Shown: positions 52,716 through 61,779, numbered from the stretch's first letter. The stretch: DNA of 64,000 nt from Salegentibacter sediminis (GCF_002078605.1 NZ_MSJR01000009.1:45172-109171); one strand, 5' to 3'. Made by a program: numbers and translations. The notes: generated by a model from the sequence alone, not told the origin.

Positions 52716-52727
52716 TATAATCTTTAA

Positions 52728-52764
52728 GGAAGATCCTGGATCCTACACGGGTTCGGGATCTTCC
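52728..52764 (+). other. Intercistronic hairpin between pstS and pstC
   Basis: Nine-bp stem GGAAGATCC/GGATCTTCC with an inner GGATCC/GGTTCG-like part and no T run after it (TAATAATATTTT). It probably works as an mRNA-stabilising or processing structure rather than a full terminator. Confidence 0.6.
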
Positions 52765-52779
52765 TAATAATATTTTCAT

Positions 52780-53658
52780 ATGCGGAAAATTAAAGAGGTC
52801 TTTATCGAAAAGAGCCTGCTAACCAGCGCGCTAATCACCATTCTGGTTACCCTGGGGATTATCCTGGTTCTTTCGGTGGAAGCGGTGAATTTCTTTAAGG
52901 AAGTCCCAATAATCGATTTCCTTACCGATACGCAATGGACCCCATTGTTTACCGATAAGCATTTTGGGATTATGCCCCTGCTTTCCGGTACTTTGCTTAC
53001 CTCCTTTATCGCTATTGCTTTTGCAGTACCGGTAGGTCTTAGCATAAGTATTTACATAAGTGAATACGCTCCAAGAAGCTTCAGGAAGTCAATAAAACCG
53101 GCACTGGAATTACTGGCAGCGGTTCCAACTGTTGTTTATGGTTTTTTCGCCTTAACAGTAGTCACCCCTTTCTTGCAAAGCTTTATCCCGGGCCTTTCCG
53201 GATTTAATTCTCTTTCAGCTGGTTTGGTGATGGGAATAATGATTATTCCTTTTGTCTCTTCCCTGAGTGAGGATGCTTTGCACGCTGTACCAAATTCGCT
53301 GCGGGAAGCGGCCTACGGGATGGGCTCTACAAAACTTCAAAATTCTTTTAGGGTTTTGGTTCCTGCAGCCTCCTCTGGTATTATTGTATCGATAATCCTG
53401 GCAATTTCCAGGGCTATCGGAGAAACGATGATCGTAGCTATAGCCGCCGGCCAGCAACCCCGTTTAACGATGGACCCAACCGTACCGGTAGAGACCATTA
53501 CTGCCTACATAGTTCAGGTGAGCCTCGGAGATGTGGAACACGGTAGCCTGGAATACAGAACCATCTTTGCGGCAGGGATTACCCTGTTCATTTTCACCTT
53601 CCTGCTGAATACTTTTAGCTATAAGATCAGGAAAAAATTCAGGGAAAAATATGAATAA
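52780..53658 (+). CDS. pstC: Phosphate ABC transporter permease PstC
   Basis: 292 residues with six membrane segments. The permease EAA-type cytoplasmic loop is NSLREAAYGMGSTKLQNSFRVLVPAA in part (LREAAYGMGSTK), with AISRAIGETMIVAIAAG after it. The N-terminal extracytoplasmic loop (FLTDTQWTPLFTDKHFGIMP) is characteristic of PstC. Overlaps pstA by 8 bp. Inner membrane. Confidence 0.95.
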   Translation: MRKIKEVFIEKSLLTSALITILVTLGIILVLSVEAVNFFKEVPIIDFLTDTQWTPLFTDKHFGIMPLLSGTLLTSFIAIAFAVPVGLSISIYISEYAPRSFRKSIKPALELLAAVPTVVYGFFALTVVTPFLQSFIPGLSGFNSLSAGLVMGIMIIPFVSSLSEDALHAVPNSLREAAYGMGSTKLQNSFRVLVPAASSGIIVSIILAISRAIGETMIVAIAAGQQPRLTMDPTVPVETITAYIVQVSLGDVEHGSLEYRTIFAAGITLFIFTFLLNTFSYKIRKKFREKYE

Positions 53659-54505
53659 TATAAAAGCCAATAGACTCAAAGACCAGATCTTTAAGTACTG
53701 GGGAATTGCCTGTACGCTTTTAGGATTGGTTTTACTGGCCATCTTTATAGGATCTATTCTTATTGATGGCTTGCAAAGAATAGACTGGGACTTTATCACC
53801 AGCCTGCCTTCCCGTAAGGCCGAGAGAGCAGGGATCTATACGGCCCTTATGGGAAGTGTATGGGTACTGGTTTTAACAACCCTAATCGCTTTGCCATTAG
53901 GAATAGCTGCGGCGATCTATCTCGAAGAATATGCTAAAAAAGGCCGGCTTTCCTCCCTGCTTGAAGTAAATATTTCTAACCTCGCAGGAGTGCCCTCGAT
54001 TATTTACGGTTTGCTCGGGCTTGAGATTTTTGTGCGTGTAGCCGAAATGGGCTCCAGTGTGCTGGCCGGAAGTTTTACTCTGGCTTTGCTTATCCTGCCC
54101 ATTGTGATTGTCTCTACCAGAGAGGCGATTAAAGCAGTGCCCCAGTCGGTGAGAGATGCTTCTTTCGCCCTGGGAGCTTCAAAATGGCAAACTGTGGCCC
54201 GGCAATTGTTACCGGCCTCCTTTGGAGGGATACTCACCGGGGTTATTCTGGCGCTTTCCAGAGCAGTTGGGGAGACTGCCCCACTGATCGTGATCGGGGC
54301 CCTAACCTATGTGCCTTTTGCCCCGGAATCTCCTATGGATGAATTTTCGGTTTTGCCTATTCAGATCTTTAACTGGATCTCGAGACCGCAAGAAGGCTTT
54401 GAAGTAAATGCCGCCGCAGCAATTATAATTTTATTATTAATAACTTTCCTGATGAATGGAATAGCTGTTTTCTTCAGAAATAAATGGCAGAAAAAATTAG
54501 GATAA
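53651..54505 (+). CDS. pstA: Phosphate ABC transporter permease PstA
   Basis: 284 residues with six membrane segments. PstA hallmarks are ITSLPSRKAERAGIYTALMGS in part (SRKAERAGIYTA), YLEEYAKKGRLSSLL, AGVPSIIYGLLGL and the EAA loop SVRDASFALGASKWQTV with ALSRAVGETAPLIVIGAL. It starts inside pstC and its stop touches the pstB start without a gap. Inner membrane partner of PstC. Confidence 0.95.
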   Translation: MNNIKANRLKDQIFKYWGIACTLLGLVLLAIFIGSILIDGLQRIDWDFITSLPSRKAERAGIYTALMGSVWVLVLTTLIALPLGIAAAIYLEEYAKKGRLSSLLEVNISNLAGVPSIIYGLLGLEIFVRVAEMGSSVLAGSFTLALLILPIVIVSTREAIKAVPQSVRDASFALGASKWQTVARQLLPASFGGILTGVILALSRAVGETAPLIVIGALTYVPFAPESPMDEFSVLPIQIFNWISRPQEGFEVNAAAAIIILLLITFLMNGIAVFFRNKWQKKLG

Positions 54506-55306
54506 ATGACGCAACAAGTGAACGAAAATATTGTAGATAAATCTATTAAACGAGTGCATAAACTGGAGGCCAGGGGAGTAAAAGTCTTTTATGATAACTT
54601 TGAGGCTATTAAGGGCATAGATATGCAGATTAAAGCCAATAAGGTTACCGCTTTTATAGGTCCTTCCGGTTGTGGGAAATCTACTTTTCTCAGACTTTTC
54701 GACAGGATGAATGATTATGTAGACGGTTTCAGGATGGAAGGTGAGATCCTGATAGACGGTGAGAACATCTATAAAAAGAAGGTGAATGTAGAACAACTTC
54801 GGAAACAGGTGGGCATGGTTTTTCAGAAACCTAATCCCTTCCCGAAATCCATTTATGAGAATGTGGCCTATGGCCTGAAGATACAGGGAATAAAAGATAA
54901 AAAATTCCTTAAGGAAAAAGTAGAGGAGTCCCTGAAACAGGTAGCCCTTTGGGACGAGGTAAAAGACGATCTTAACAAATCGGCGATGGCTCTTTCCGGA
55001 GGACAACAGCAACGACTTTGTATTGCGCGTACCCTTGCGGTAGAACCTTCTATTATTTTAATGGATGAGCCAACTTCTGCCCTCGACCCGCTTTCCACGG
55101 CCAAGATCGAAGAACTCATCTACGAGCTAAAACAGAAATACACTATTGTGATTGTAACACACAATATGCAACAGGCAGGTAGGATTAGCGATTATACCGC
55201 ATTTTTTTATCTTGGGGAATTGATTGAGTACGATAAATCGAAAAAACTCTTTACCAATCCCGAAAAACAGCAAACAGAGAATTATATTACCGGTAGGTTC
55301 GGATAA
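54506..55306 (+). CDS. pstB: Phosphate ABC transporter ATPase PstB
   Basis: 266 residues. Walker A is [19 protein letters not shown] (about 53), the signature [16 protein letters not shown] (about 165) and Walker [14 protein letters not shown] (about 185); RLFDRMND is typical of PstB. The first 20 residues ([20 protein letters not shown]) are an extension before the usual [15 protein letters not shown]. Start abuts the pstA stop. It powers phosphate import and takes part in PhoU signalling. Confidence 0.96.
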   Translation: MTQQVNENIVDKSIKRVHKLEARGVKVFYDNFEAIKGIDMQIKANKVTAFIGPSGCGKSTFLRLFDRMNDYVDGFRMEGEILIDGENIYKKKVNVEQLRKQVGMVFQKPNPFPKSIYENVAYGLKIQGIKDKKFLKEKVEESLKQVALWDEVKDDLNKSAMALSGGQQQRLCIARTLAVEPSIILMDEPTSALDPLSTAKIEELIYELKQKYTIVIVTHNMQQAGRISDYTAFFYLGELIEYDKSKKLFTNPEKQQTENYITGRFG

Positions 55307-55317
55307 AAATAAGTATT

Positions 55318-56001
55318 ATGATAAGTTTAGATCAACATAAGGAAGCTTTAAATCAAGCCGGGCTTGAGATGCTTCATCTTTGTCACAAACAACTGGTGAA
55401 CGCCCGGGATGCTTTTTTTGCTCACGACAGCGAATTAGCCGAAGAGGTGGTTCATACCGAAAACAGGGTGAATGCCCTAGACTTGAGAATAGACCGGGAT
55501 TGTGAACGTTTCATCGCTCTTCATAATCCAGTTGCCAGCGATTTGAGATTCGCCCTGGCCCTGCGAAAAATCAATTTTGACCTGGAAAGAGTAGGAGACC
55601 ACGCCTATGGGATCTCTAAATATATCGTAGAACTCGATACCCCAATTGATAAGAAGCTTCTGGAAATGATGCGGGTGGAGGAGATGTTTAGTGCCGCTCT
55701 TTCTATGCTGGAAGACATTACCGACTCTTATGAAGAGGTAGACACCAAAATGGCGCGCAAGGTCTTTAAAAAAGACAAGACCCTGAACGAGATTAATATG
55801 GCTTCCTTCAATATTATTTCTGAAGAGATTAAGAAGGATCCGGAGCTTATCAACCAGTTTCTCCTGCTGTTTTCTGTGATCAAAAAACTGGAACGCATAG
55901 GAGACCTCATTACTAATATTGCCGAAGAGATTATCTTTTACAGCGAAGCCGAGGTAATGAAACATCGTAAGAAGAAAAAAGTAAGACGTAGTAAAGATTA
56001 A
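55318..56001 (+). CDS. phoU: Phosphate signalling protein PhoU
   Basis: 227 residues forming two three-helix PhoU repeats; conserved ENRVNALDLRIDRDCERFIALHNPV in part (VNALDLRIDRDCE) in the first and KLERIGDLITNIAEEIIFY in part (LERIGDLITNIAE) in the second, with RVGDHAYGISKYI. A basic tail (RKKKKVRRSKD) ends the protein. PhoU couples the Pst transporter to the sensor kinase to hold the Pho regulon off when phosphate is plentiful. Last gene of the operon. Confidence 0.95.
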   Translation: MISLDQHKEALNQAGLEMLHLCHKQLVNARDAFFAHDSELAEEVVHTENRVNALDLRIDRDCERFIALHNPVASDLRFALALRKINFDLERVGDHAYGISKYIVELDTPIDKKLLEMMRVEEMFSAALSMLEDITDSYEEVDTKMARKVFKKDKTLNEINMASFNIISEEIKKDPELINQFLLLFSVIKKLERIGDLITNIAEEIIFYSEAEVMKHRKKKKVRRSKD

Positions 56002-56033
56002 AACTGAAATTTTCAGGATTTTTTTACATCAAA

Positions 56034-56062
56034 AACCGGCAGGCCTTCCTGTCGGTTTTTTA
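56034..56062 (+). terminator. Terminator of the pst-phoU operon
   Basis: Ten-bp stem AACCGGCAGG/CCTGTCGGTT with one G-T pair and a run of T, 32 nt after phoU. Confidence 0.85.
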
Positions 56063-56185
56063 TTTCCAGGGAATATGGTACCCTGAAGCTTAAAAATACC
56101 TTTCGGTTTCCCTTTCTGATAAATATCATTTCAGGCTCTTTTAAATATTCTTACTTTAGGAAGATCCAACCCATACAGAGAAATT

Positions 56186-56662
56186 ATGGAGTGTAATACT
56201 TATGCAAACCAACTGGCCGAATTCTCCTGGGAGATCAGGGATAAAAGCCTTGAGGTCCTGGAAAGACTTCCTGAAGGCTTTATGAACTGGCGCCTGAATA
56301 ATAATACGATGAGCTTTTTCCATATCGCAAAACATCTGGTGAAGGTAGATGAGCTCTTTTTAAAGATGCTGCAGGCTGGAGAAAAAACCTTTAAATGGCA
56401 ACTCGGTTCAGAAGAGCCTCATTACGAGGTGGAAAAAGCCGAATTCGATGAGGTGAAGGAACGCCTGAAAAGCCTTCAAAAAGAACGTCACGCAACCATC
56501 CAGGCGATGGATGAAAACACCTTGAATGAGAAAGTAACCGGAGAACTTGGGGAGCAGACTAATATCTGGTGGTTCATTATGCAGAAACTGCTTGAACACG
56601 AGATTTACCACCGCGGGCAATTATCGGCCTATCTTAAGATCCTGCAAGGGGAGCAGGAATAA
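56186..56662 (+). CDS. DinB-fold protein
   Basis: 158-residue four-helix-bundle protein of the DinB/YfiT type. The three metal His are in FFHIAKHLV near residue 46-50, and HEIYHRGQLSAYL near 137-142. WRLNNNTMS near the second helix is typical. Members bind Zn or Ni; some are thiol-dependent (bacillithiol) transferases, which is interesting because bshB1 lies elsewhere in the window, but substrate is not predictable. Cytosolic. Confidence 0.85.
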   Translation: MECNTYANQLAEFSWEIRDKSLEVLERLPEGFMNWRLNNNTMSFFHIAKHLVKVDELFLKMLQAGEKTFKWQLGSEEPHYEVEKAEFDEVKERLKSLQKERHATIQAMDENTLNEKVTGELGEQTNIWWFIMQKLLEHEIYHRGQLSAYLKILQGEQE

Positions 56663-56949
56663 GGTTAATGAATATACTCCAAACCAGCTTCGTAGCTATA
56701 AGAAAATAAGTGGGCGGTAAAAAAATCGCCCCTAAAAAAAACTTATCTTTCTATACAATCCTCTTTTCTGTATTTGAACCTTAATTTAGTCCTGACCGGG
56801 ACCCTTGTTTTTATATTTATCTAAAATTCAATATCTTAGTCTGGTGGCTATTCCCATTTAGCCTATTATTGCTCTTTATAATTGCTCCCCTGTCTATTCT
56901 CATCCCTGCTTTTTGTGCTTAATATTTAGACTCACCAATCTTAATTATT

Positions 56950-58449
56950 ATGATACCAATAAATGCAACACAAATTACCAGAAGGAAATTTATTCAAGAA
57001 TTTAGTCTTAGCCTCGGTGCCCTGGGAGCGGGCATGCTTTTCCCTTCATCTCTTATGGCCGGAGAGTTTATCCTGAGCAAAACCAGGAAGCCCAGGGATA
57101 TTTTAATCCTTGGCGCGGGGCTGGCAGGTCTTGCTGCAGCCAGGGAACTTGATAGAGCAGGGCATAAGGTCACTGTCCTTGAGGCCCGAAACCGCCCCGG
57201 TGGCAGGGTTTCTACCATTCGGGATCCTTTTCCCCAGGGCCTATACGCCGAAGAGGGCGCGCTGGGTTTTTCTTCTACCTATATCCTGGCCCTAAAATAT
57301 ATTGAAGAACTAAATCTCGAACAGGTTCCTTTCCCATTTCCGGAAAAAACTGTGATTTACTATTTTAATGGTAAAAAGATGGAGGTGGCCCCGGGAGATA
57401 CCCCAAAATGGCCCTACGATTTAAGTCCGGAGGAAAATGAATTGGGCCCTATGGGAATCGTTCAAAAATATATAATGAAACCCCTCCCCAAAGAAAACAT
57501 TAATTATGATGCCTGGGATCAAAAACCTCTTATAGATCTCGATGAAATCTCGCTCTATGATTATATGAAGCGTCAGGGAGCCAGTGAAGGCGCCATTAAA
57601 TTGGTGCAGCATACGCAGTGGTTTGCCGCAAAACCTAAAGAGACCTCGGGACTTTCTATGGCAGTTTCTGATTTTGGCCTCTTTATGAGCGGGACTTCCT
57701 TTTTTCAGCTTAAAGGAGGCAACGACAGCTTGCCCGTAGCTATGGCCAGGCAACTTGGCGATAAGATTAAATATAACACCAGAGTGACCCAACTTGGCGA
57801 GTCGGAGGATAAGGCCTTTGTGAAAGTGAAAAACAAGGAGGGAAATTTTGAATATAGGGCCGATTACGTGGCTTGTACTATCCCCGCGGCAGTTCTTGCC
57901 GGGATTCCTTTTGAACCTGCCTTACCTCCCCTTAAAGCCGAAGCATTACAGAAACTACCTGTACTTGAGGTAACCCGTAGCTTTTTTCAAACCGACAAGG
58001 CCTTCTGGTTGAATAAAAATCTATCGGGAGCCGTCTATACCGACCTCCCTGTAAAACAGATCACCCCTTATATTATGTCTCAAAACCCAGCCGAAAATCC
58101 CGGGATACTGGAAAGCTATGCCATGGGAAAAGAGGCAGAAGCTCTCGGAAAATTAAATAAACAAGACCTGGCAGACAAGCTCCTACCTGAAATGAAAAAG
58201 ATCTTCCCCGATTTTAAAGATCATCATGTGAAGACCTATATCAAGGCCTGGGGAGAAGATCCTTACGCCCTTGGTGGGCCGAGCTTCCCGGCCCCGGGAG
58301 ATGTAGCCAAATATTTAAAGGCGCTGCAAAAACCTCATGGGCGCTTCCATTTTGCCGGGGAATATACCAGTATATTGCGTAGTACCATGGAAGGTGCCCT
58401 CCGATCGGGAGCAGATGCCGCAAAAGTGATCAATAAACTGGAGGACTAG
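56950..58449 (+). CDS. Tat-exported flavin amine oxidase
   Basis: 499 residues with a twin-arginine signal (TRRKFIQEFSLSLGALGAG) at residues 9-30. The FAD-binding Rossmann motif is LGAGLAGLAAARELDRAGHK near residue 56 with VLEARNRPGGRV after it, and the C-terminal FAD block HFAGEYTSILRSTMEGALRS near 470. This is the monoamine oxidase / L-amino-acid oxidase fold. A folded flavoprotein exported via Tat fits. Substrate unknown (amino acid or polyamine). Preceded by 287 bases with no other gene. Confidence 0.92.
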   Translation: MIPINATQITRRKFIQEFSLSLGALGAGMLFPSSLMAGEFILSKTRKPRDILILGAGLAGLAAARELDRAGHKVTVLEARNRPGGRVSTIRDPFPQGLYAEEGALGFSSTYILALKYIEELNLEQVPFPFPEKTVIYYFNGKKMEVAPGDTPKWPYDLSPEENELGPMGIVQKYIMKPLPKENINYDAWDQKPLIDLDEISLYDYMKRQGASEGAIKLVQHTQWFAAKPKETSGLSMAVSDFGLFMSGTSFFQLKGGNDSLPVAMARQLGDKIKYNTRVTQLGESEDKAFVKVKNKEGNFEYRADYVACTIPAAVLAGIPFEPALPPLKAEALQKLPVLEVTRSFFQTDKAFWLNKNLSGAVYTDLPVKQITPYIMSQNPAENPGILESYAMGKEAEALGKLNKQDLADKLLPEMKKIFPDFKDHHVKTYIKAWGEDPYALGGPSFPAPGDVAKYLKALQKPHGRFHFAGEYTSILRSTMEGALRSGADAAKVINKLED

Positions 58450-58518
58450 GTTTTCAGGTATCGGTTTTTTGTTGCTTTTCCCGCAGAAAAATTCCTAACT
58501 TTCGAACAAAAATAACTT

Positions 58519-59028
58519 ATGCCACTTATTTTACCCGTGAAAGAAATTACCCCTGAATTCGGCAAGGATTGTTTTCTTGCCGAAAATTCGACCATAGTTG
58601 GAGATGTGGTGATGGGAGAGCAGTGTTCGGTTTGGTTCAACGCCGTGATTCGTGGGGATGTAAATGCTATACGTATAGGTGATAAAACCAACATCCAGGA
58701 TGGGGCCGTGATCCATTGTACTTATGAGAAGGCGGCAACCAGCATTGGTAATAATGTCTCGGTGGGGCATAATGCCATTGTTCATGGCTGTGAAGTAAAG
58801 GATAATGTCCTTATCGGGATGGGCGCTATTGTAATGGATAAAACTGTGGTTGGAGAGAATTGTATTATCGCTGCCGGCGCGGTGGTGCTGGAGAATACCA
58901 TCTGCGAACCCGGACATATCTACGCCGGCACCCCTGCGCGAAAGATCAAAAAACTAAGTAAAGACCAAATAAGAAACCTAACGAAAACCGCTAAAAATTA
59001 TATCATGTACAGCGGCTGGTTTAAATGA
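58519..59028 (+). CDS. Gamma-carbonic-anhydrase-like hexapeptide protein
   Basis: 169-residue left-handed beta-helix protein with hexapeptide repeats from about residue 25 to 125. Likely metal His are in GAVIHCTY, VGHNAIVHGC. The ending LSKDQIRNLTKTAKNYI is the usual C-terminal helix. The family includes gamma carbonic anhydrases and the YrdA/PaaY group, whose activity is often weak or absent; CO2 hydration is possible rather than certain. Trimer expected, cytosolic. Confidence 0.88.
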   Translation: MPLILPVKEITPEFGKDCFLAENSTIVGDVVMGEQCSVWFNAVIRGDVNAIRIGDKTNIQDGAVIHCTYEKAATSIGNNVSVGHNAIVHGCEVKDNVLIGMGAIVMDKTVVGENCIIAAGAVVLENTICEPGHIYAGTPARKIKKLSKDQIRNLTKTAKNYIMYSGWFK

Positions 59029-59089
59029 TAATTTTCATTTGTTTTCCAAAATATGAGGCTCATCATATTTCGTACTGCCTTAAATACCT

Positions 59090-59229
59090 AATTTAGCTCC
59101 TGTCTGGAATACGGTCAGAATACCGGTTGGGCCTCCAGACAGCCCGATCAATCAGGTTACTTTTTTGGTTAATAGTAATTAATACTTTTATAAGAACAGG
59201 AGGACTGCACCTCCTGTTCTTTTTTTTTG
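59090..59229 (+). ncRNA. Structured 3' UTR or small RNA ending in a strong terminator
   Basis: Nested stems CTGTCTGGA (59100-59108) / TCCAGACAG (59134-59142) around CGGT/ACCG (59112-59125), followed at 59194-59219 by a ten-bp hairpin GAACAGGAGG/CCTCCTGTTC and ten T residues. The terminator lies 166 nt after the carbonic-anhydrase gene. Either a long structured 3' UTR or an independent RNA; no clear promoter box was found. Confidence 0.35.
59194..59229 (+). terminator. Strong Rho-independent terminator
   Basis: Ten-bp perfect stem with a six-base loop (ACTGCA) and about ten T residues, just before the convergent lipoprotein gene. Confidence 0.88.
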
Positions 59230-59236
59230 TGCTTTG

Positions 59237-59776
59237 TCAAAGATCTTTGTCCCTGAGTTTCAAATAATCTCCTATTAATAACACGGCTGGAAATAAGATG
59301 CCTTCTTCCAGTTCAGCATGTTTTTCTAGGGCTTTATCATATCCCAGAATTTCGGGATGCTTTTCTCTCCAGGCAGCAGCCATCATTTCGCCCAGGAAAT
59401 GTTTGATCATCTGATGTTCTGCGAGCATGGCGTCTGAGTTTTCTCTGAATTTTTCGGTAAGCTGAATGATCTTCCCGCTCTCTTTGGGGAGTTCGCCTTT
59501 TGCCAATAAAGGCAGGATCCCTAAAGGAGGCAAAACATAATCCTCTTCCTCCTTAAAATGAAATTCCATTACTTCATACAACTCCCTTGCGGCTAAGCCG
59601 GTACTGTCCTCATAAGAAGTGATAACTTTTAGCTTGTCAAGAAAATCTTTGTGATCCTTTAAAATTAGGGAAGGTACTACAGGTTTTACCCCAAAGTGTG
59701 GAATTTTAGTTTCATCCTTATTCCCGCAACTGTTCAGAAATAAAAGTATCACTATTATTGAACTATAAACTCTCAT
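59237..59776 (-). CDS. Hemerythrin-like lipoprotein
   Basis: 179 residues with a lipoprotein signal (LFLNSCGNK). The mature part is a four-helix HHE cation-binding domain: H42 in LKDHKDFL, H73-x3-E77 in EFHFKEEE, H121-x4-H126 in AEHQMIKHF, and H153-x3-E157 in EKHAELEEG. Such domains bind a di-iron centre and oxygen or NO. Extracytoplasmic, membrane-anchored hemerythrins are unusual but known. Role unknown. Confidence 0.82.
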   Translation of the reverse strand: MRVYSSIIVILLFLNSCGNKDETKIPHFGVKPVVPSLILKDHKDFLDKLKVITSYEDSTGLAARELYEVMEFHFKEEEDYVLPPLGILPLLAKGELPKESGKIIQLTEKFRENSDAMLAEHQMIKHFLGEMMAAAWREKHPEILGYDKALEKHAELEEGILFPAVLLIGDYLKLRDKDL

Positions 59777-60292
59777 TGTTTTTAAGCTAAGGTAGCCAGG
59801 TCGAAAAAGAGTGGAAATGATAAAAATCAGAATAGTTTCTTTGGGTTAGGACAGTTCTTGGCACACTAAGATCAATTCTTTAAAATTCCATAATAACTTA
59901 TATTGGTAATTTTATTATCAAAATTTCTTTTTTGAGTGTAGTACTTTCCCGGCGTAAAATTTTTGAAGCCTTGGAGAAAATTTAGCCGGGAAAGTGCGGT
60001 TCCGAGCGCGGTAGCGCTACGGAAACACCTGCAAAAAAGTGTCCTTTTTTTGGTTCGTTTTTTTGGACAAGCAAAAAAATGAACATAACCAAGTCAGCAA
60101 ATAAACTCGGAATAAGCCGATTGACAAGAAATGTCAGAAAAGTATTCCTTTTGTAGCCGCTACCATGTGCTTAATATCTTAGCACCCTTGGTTTATTAAA
60201 TCTTAAACCACCACGGCATCTACCATCCAAGACCTAAAGACTAATAAACTAAATTCGTAAATTAGACTGGCAGAATCTCAGGAAGAAAACCC
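59777..60292. repeat. Intergenic region with three consecutive hairpins
   Basis: 516 bases with no gene I would call. A 57-nt near-perfect hairpin (59941-59997: GTACTTTCCCGGC/GCCGGGAAAGTGC plus inner A/T pairs), a second hairpin at 59999-60025 (TTCCG-AGCGC/GCGCT-A-CGGAA) and a third at 60053-60084 (GTTCG-T7-G/C-A7-TGAAC) follow one another. The cluster looks like a palindromic, possibly non-autonomous mobile element of the kind found between genes in Bacteroidota. Confidence 0.55.
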
Positions 60293-60757
60293 ATGAAAAC
60301 GAAAACCGAAACTTTACTGGAACTATGGCTGGAAGCCCGCACGCGATTCTCCAACCTGCTGGATGACCTTAGCGCTGAAGATCTTAAAAAAAGATTAGGG
60401 ACCTCCCCAAATTCTGTAGGATTTCTTATCAGACACATTGGTGATGTCGAACTGCTTTTTGCCAAAAATGTTTTCGGAGATTCCGGGGTTAGGGTAGTCG
60501 CTAAAACAGTGATTGCACAAAAAGATACCGGGGAGTGGACAAACCTGGAAGAAATCAAAGCCTATGCTGCCGATTCCCTGGAGCAACTAAAAGCCATTGT
60601 AGAGAAACAAAGCGATGCCGACTGGGAAAGCATCATTACCACCAAAGAATTCGGTGCCAAAACCAAAGCTGAAGCCTTCGGAAGAATCATTTCCCATACC
60701 ACCTACCACGCCGGCCAGCTGGCAATCATCAAAAAATACGGAGAAGTCCGGAATTAA
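60293..60757 (+). CDS. DinB-fold protein (second copy)
   Basis: 154 residues, the same fold as the gene at 56186 but distant in sequence. Metal His are in FLIRHIGDVELLF near residue 48 and SHTTYHAGQLAII near 135-139. The N-terminal LLELWLEARTRFSNLLDDL is the first helix. It is likely a metal-dependent transferase or stress-related protein of unknown substrate. Convergent with the lipoate ligase gene, 20 nt apart. Confidence 0.85.
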   Translation: MKTKTETLLELWLEARTRFSNLLDDLSAEDLKKRLGTSPNSVGFLIRHIGDVELLFAKNVFGDSGVRVVAKTVIAQKDTGEWTNLEEIKAYAADSLEQLKAIVEKQSDADWESIITTKEFGAKTKAEAFGRIISHTTYHAGQLAIIKKYGEVRN

Positions 60758-60777
60758 CTCACAACCGAGAACCGAAA

Positions 60778-61779
60778 TCACTCATCTTCCCCATAAACCA
60801 ATTCTATAAACTCCAAATGCGGAATCTCCCCAAAATATTCTTTTAACTCGATATCCTTTAGAAGTTCATAAATATCCTCTTTTTCATAGCGGGCTCCAAC
60901 TAACAGGCTTTCCAGTTTTTCTACGGGTTCTTTTCCGAAGAAATCCCCGAAGATTTTAAAATCCTTGATATGACCTTTTTCTACAAATATCCGTAAATCC
61001 ACCTCTCCTGCAGCAAAACGCTTGCTGCGCTGAATGTTGAATTTGGGGGAGCGGCCATAATTCCAGTCCCAGGTATCGTATTTCTCTTCTTTTAAGCGGT
61101 GCACGGCTTCCCATTCTTCCGGGCTGAGGTAGTAGCGCTCAAAATCCTCGCTCTCCTCATAGAGTCCTTTTAAAAGCCGACTCCGGAAATCTTCGATCTT
61201 CATCGGTTCCTCTAAAAAGTCTGAGATATTCGCCACCCGGCTGCGCACCGATTTATGGCCCTTAGACTGGATCTTACTCATCTTTACGTTCAGGGCATTG
61301 GCAACTTCCCCCAGCTCGGTATCCAGGAGGAGGGTGCCGTGGCTTATCATTCGCTTTCCGGTAGAGAACTGGGCGGTTCCAGAAATTTTCTTTTCCTCTA
61401 CCTGAATATCATTGCGGCCTTTGAGTTCGGCATCAAGCCCCATACTTTTTAAAACCTTGATCACCGGCGCCGTGAACTTCTTGAAGTTATTCAAGCTTTT
61501 TACGTCGTGGTTGGTGATAAAACTGAAATTCAAATTTCCGAAGTCGTGATACACCGCGCCACCGCCTGAAACCCTTCTTACCACCTGGATATCCTTCTCA
61601 TCGACATAGCCCTGGTTGATCTCCTCTAAAGTGTTTTGGTTCCGGCCTATGATGATGGAAGGCGAATTGATATAAAACAATAAATAATCGGTATCGGCAC
61701 TAAAATTCCTTAGGGCATATTCCTCTAATGCCAGATTCAGTCTCGGGTTATTAACCCCTTCGTTCTCGATGAAAATCAT
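60778..61779 (-). CDS. lplA: Lipoate-protein ligase A
   Basis: 333 residues. The lipoate/AMP-binding site shows RRVSGGGAVYHDFGNLNFS near residue 68, GRNDIQVEEKKISGTAQ with the conserved Lys, and SHGTLLLD; a C-terminal accessory domain is present, as in full-length LplA. It activates free lipoate with ATP and attaches it to lipoyl domains of 2-oxoacid dehydrogenases and GcvH. It starts 89 nt left of the first CRISPR repeat and reads away from it. Cytosolic. Confidence 0.94.
   Translation of the reverse strand: MIFIENEGVNNPRLNLALEEYALRNFSADTDYLLFYINSPSIIIGRNQNTLEEINQGYVDEKDIQVVRRVSGGGAVYHDFGNLNFSFITNHDVKSLNNFKKFTAPVIKVLKSMGLDAELKGRNDIQVEEKKISGTAQFSTGKRMISHGTLLLDTELGEVANALNVKMSKIQSKGHKSVRSRVANISDFLEEPMKIEDFRSRLLKGLYEESEDFERYYLSPEEWEAVHRLKEEKYDTWDWNYGRSPKFNIQRSKRFAAGEVDLRIFVEKGHIKDFKIFGDFFGKEPVEKLESLLVGARYEKEDIYELLKDIELKEYFGEIPHLEFIELVYGEDE

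Noticed and set aside
60000..60100. End of an insertion sequence
   Set aside because: Hairpins are present but no transposase gene or paired terminal inverted repeats flank any gene.
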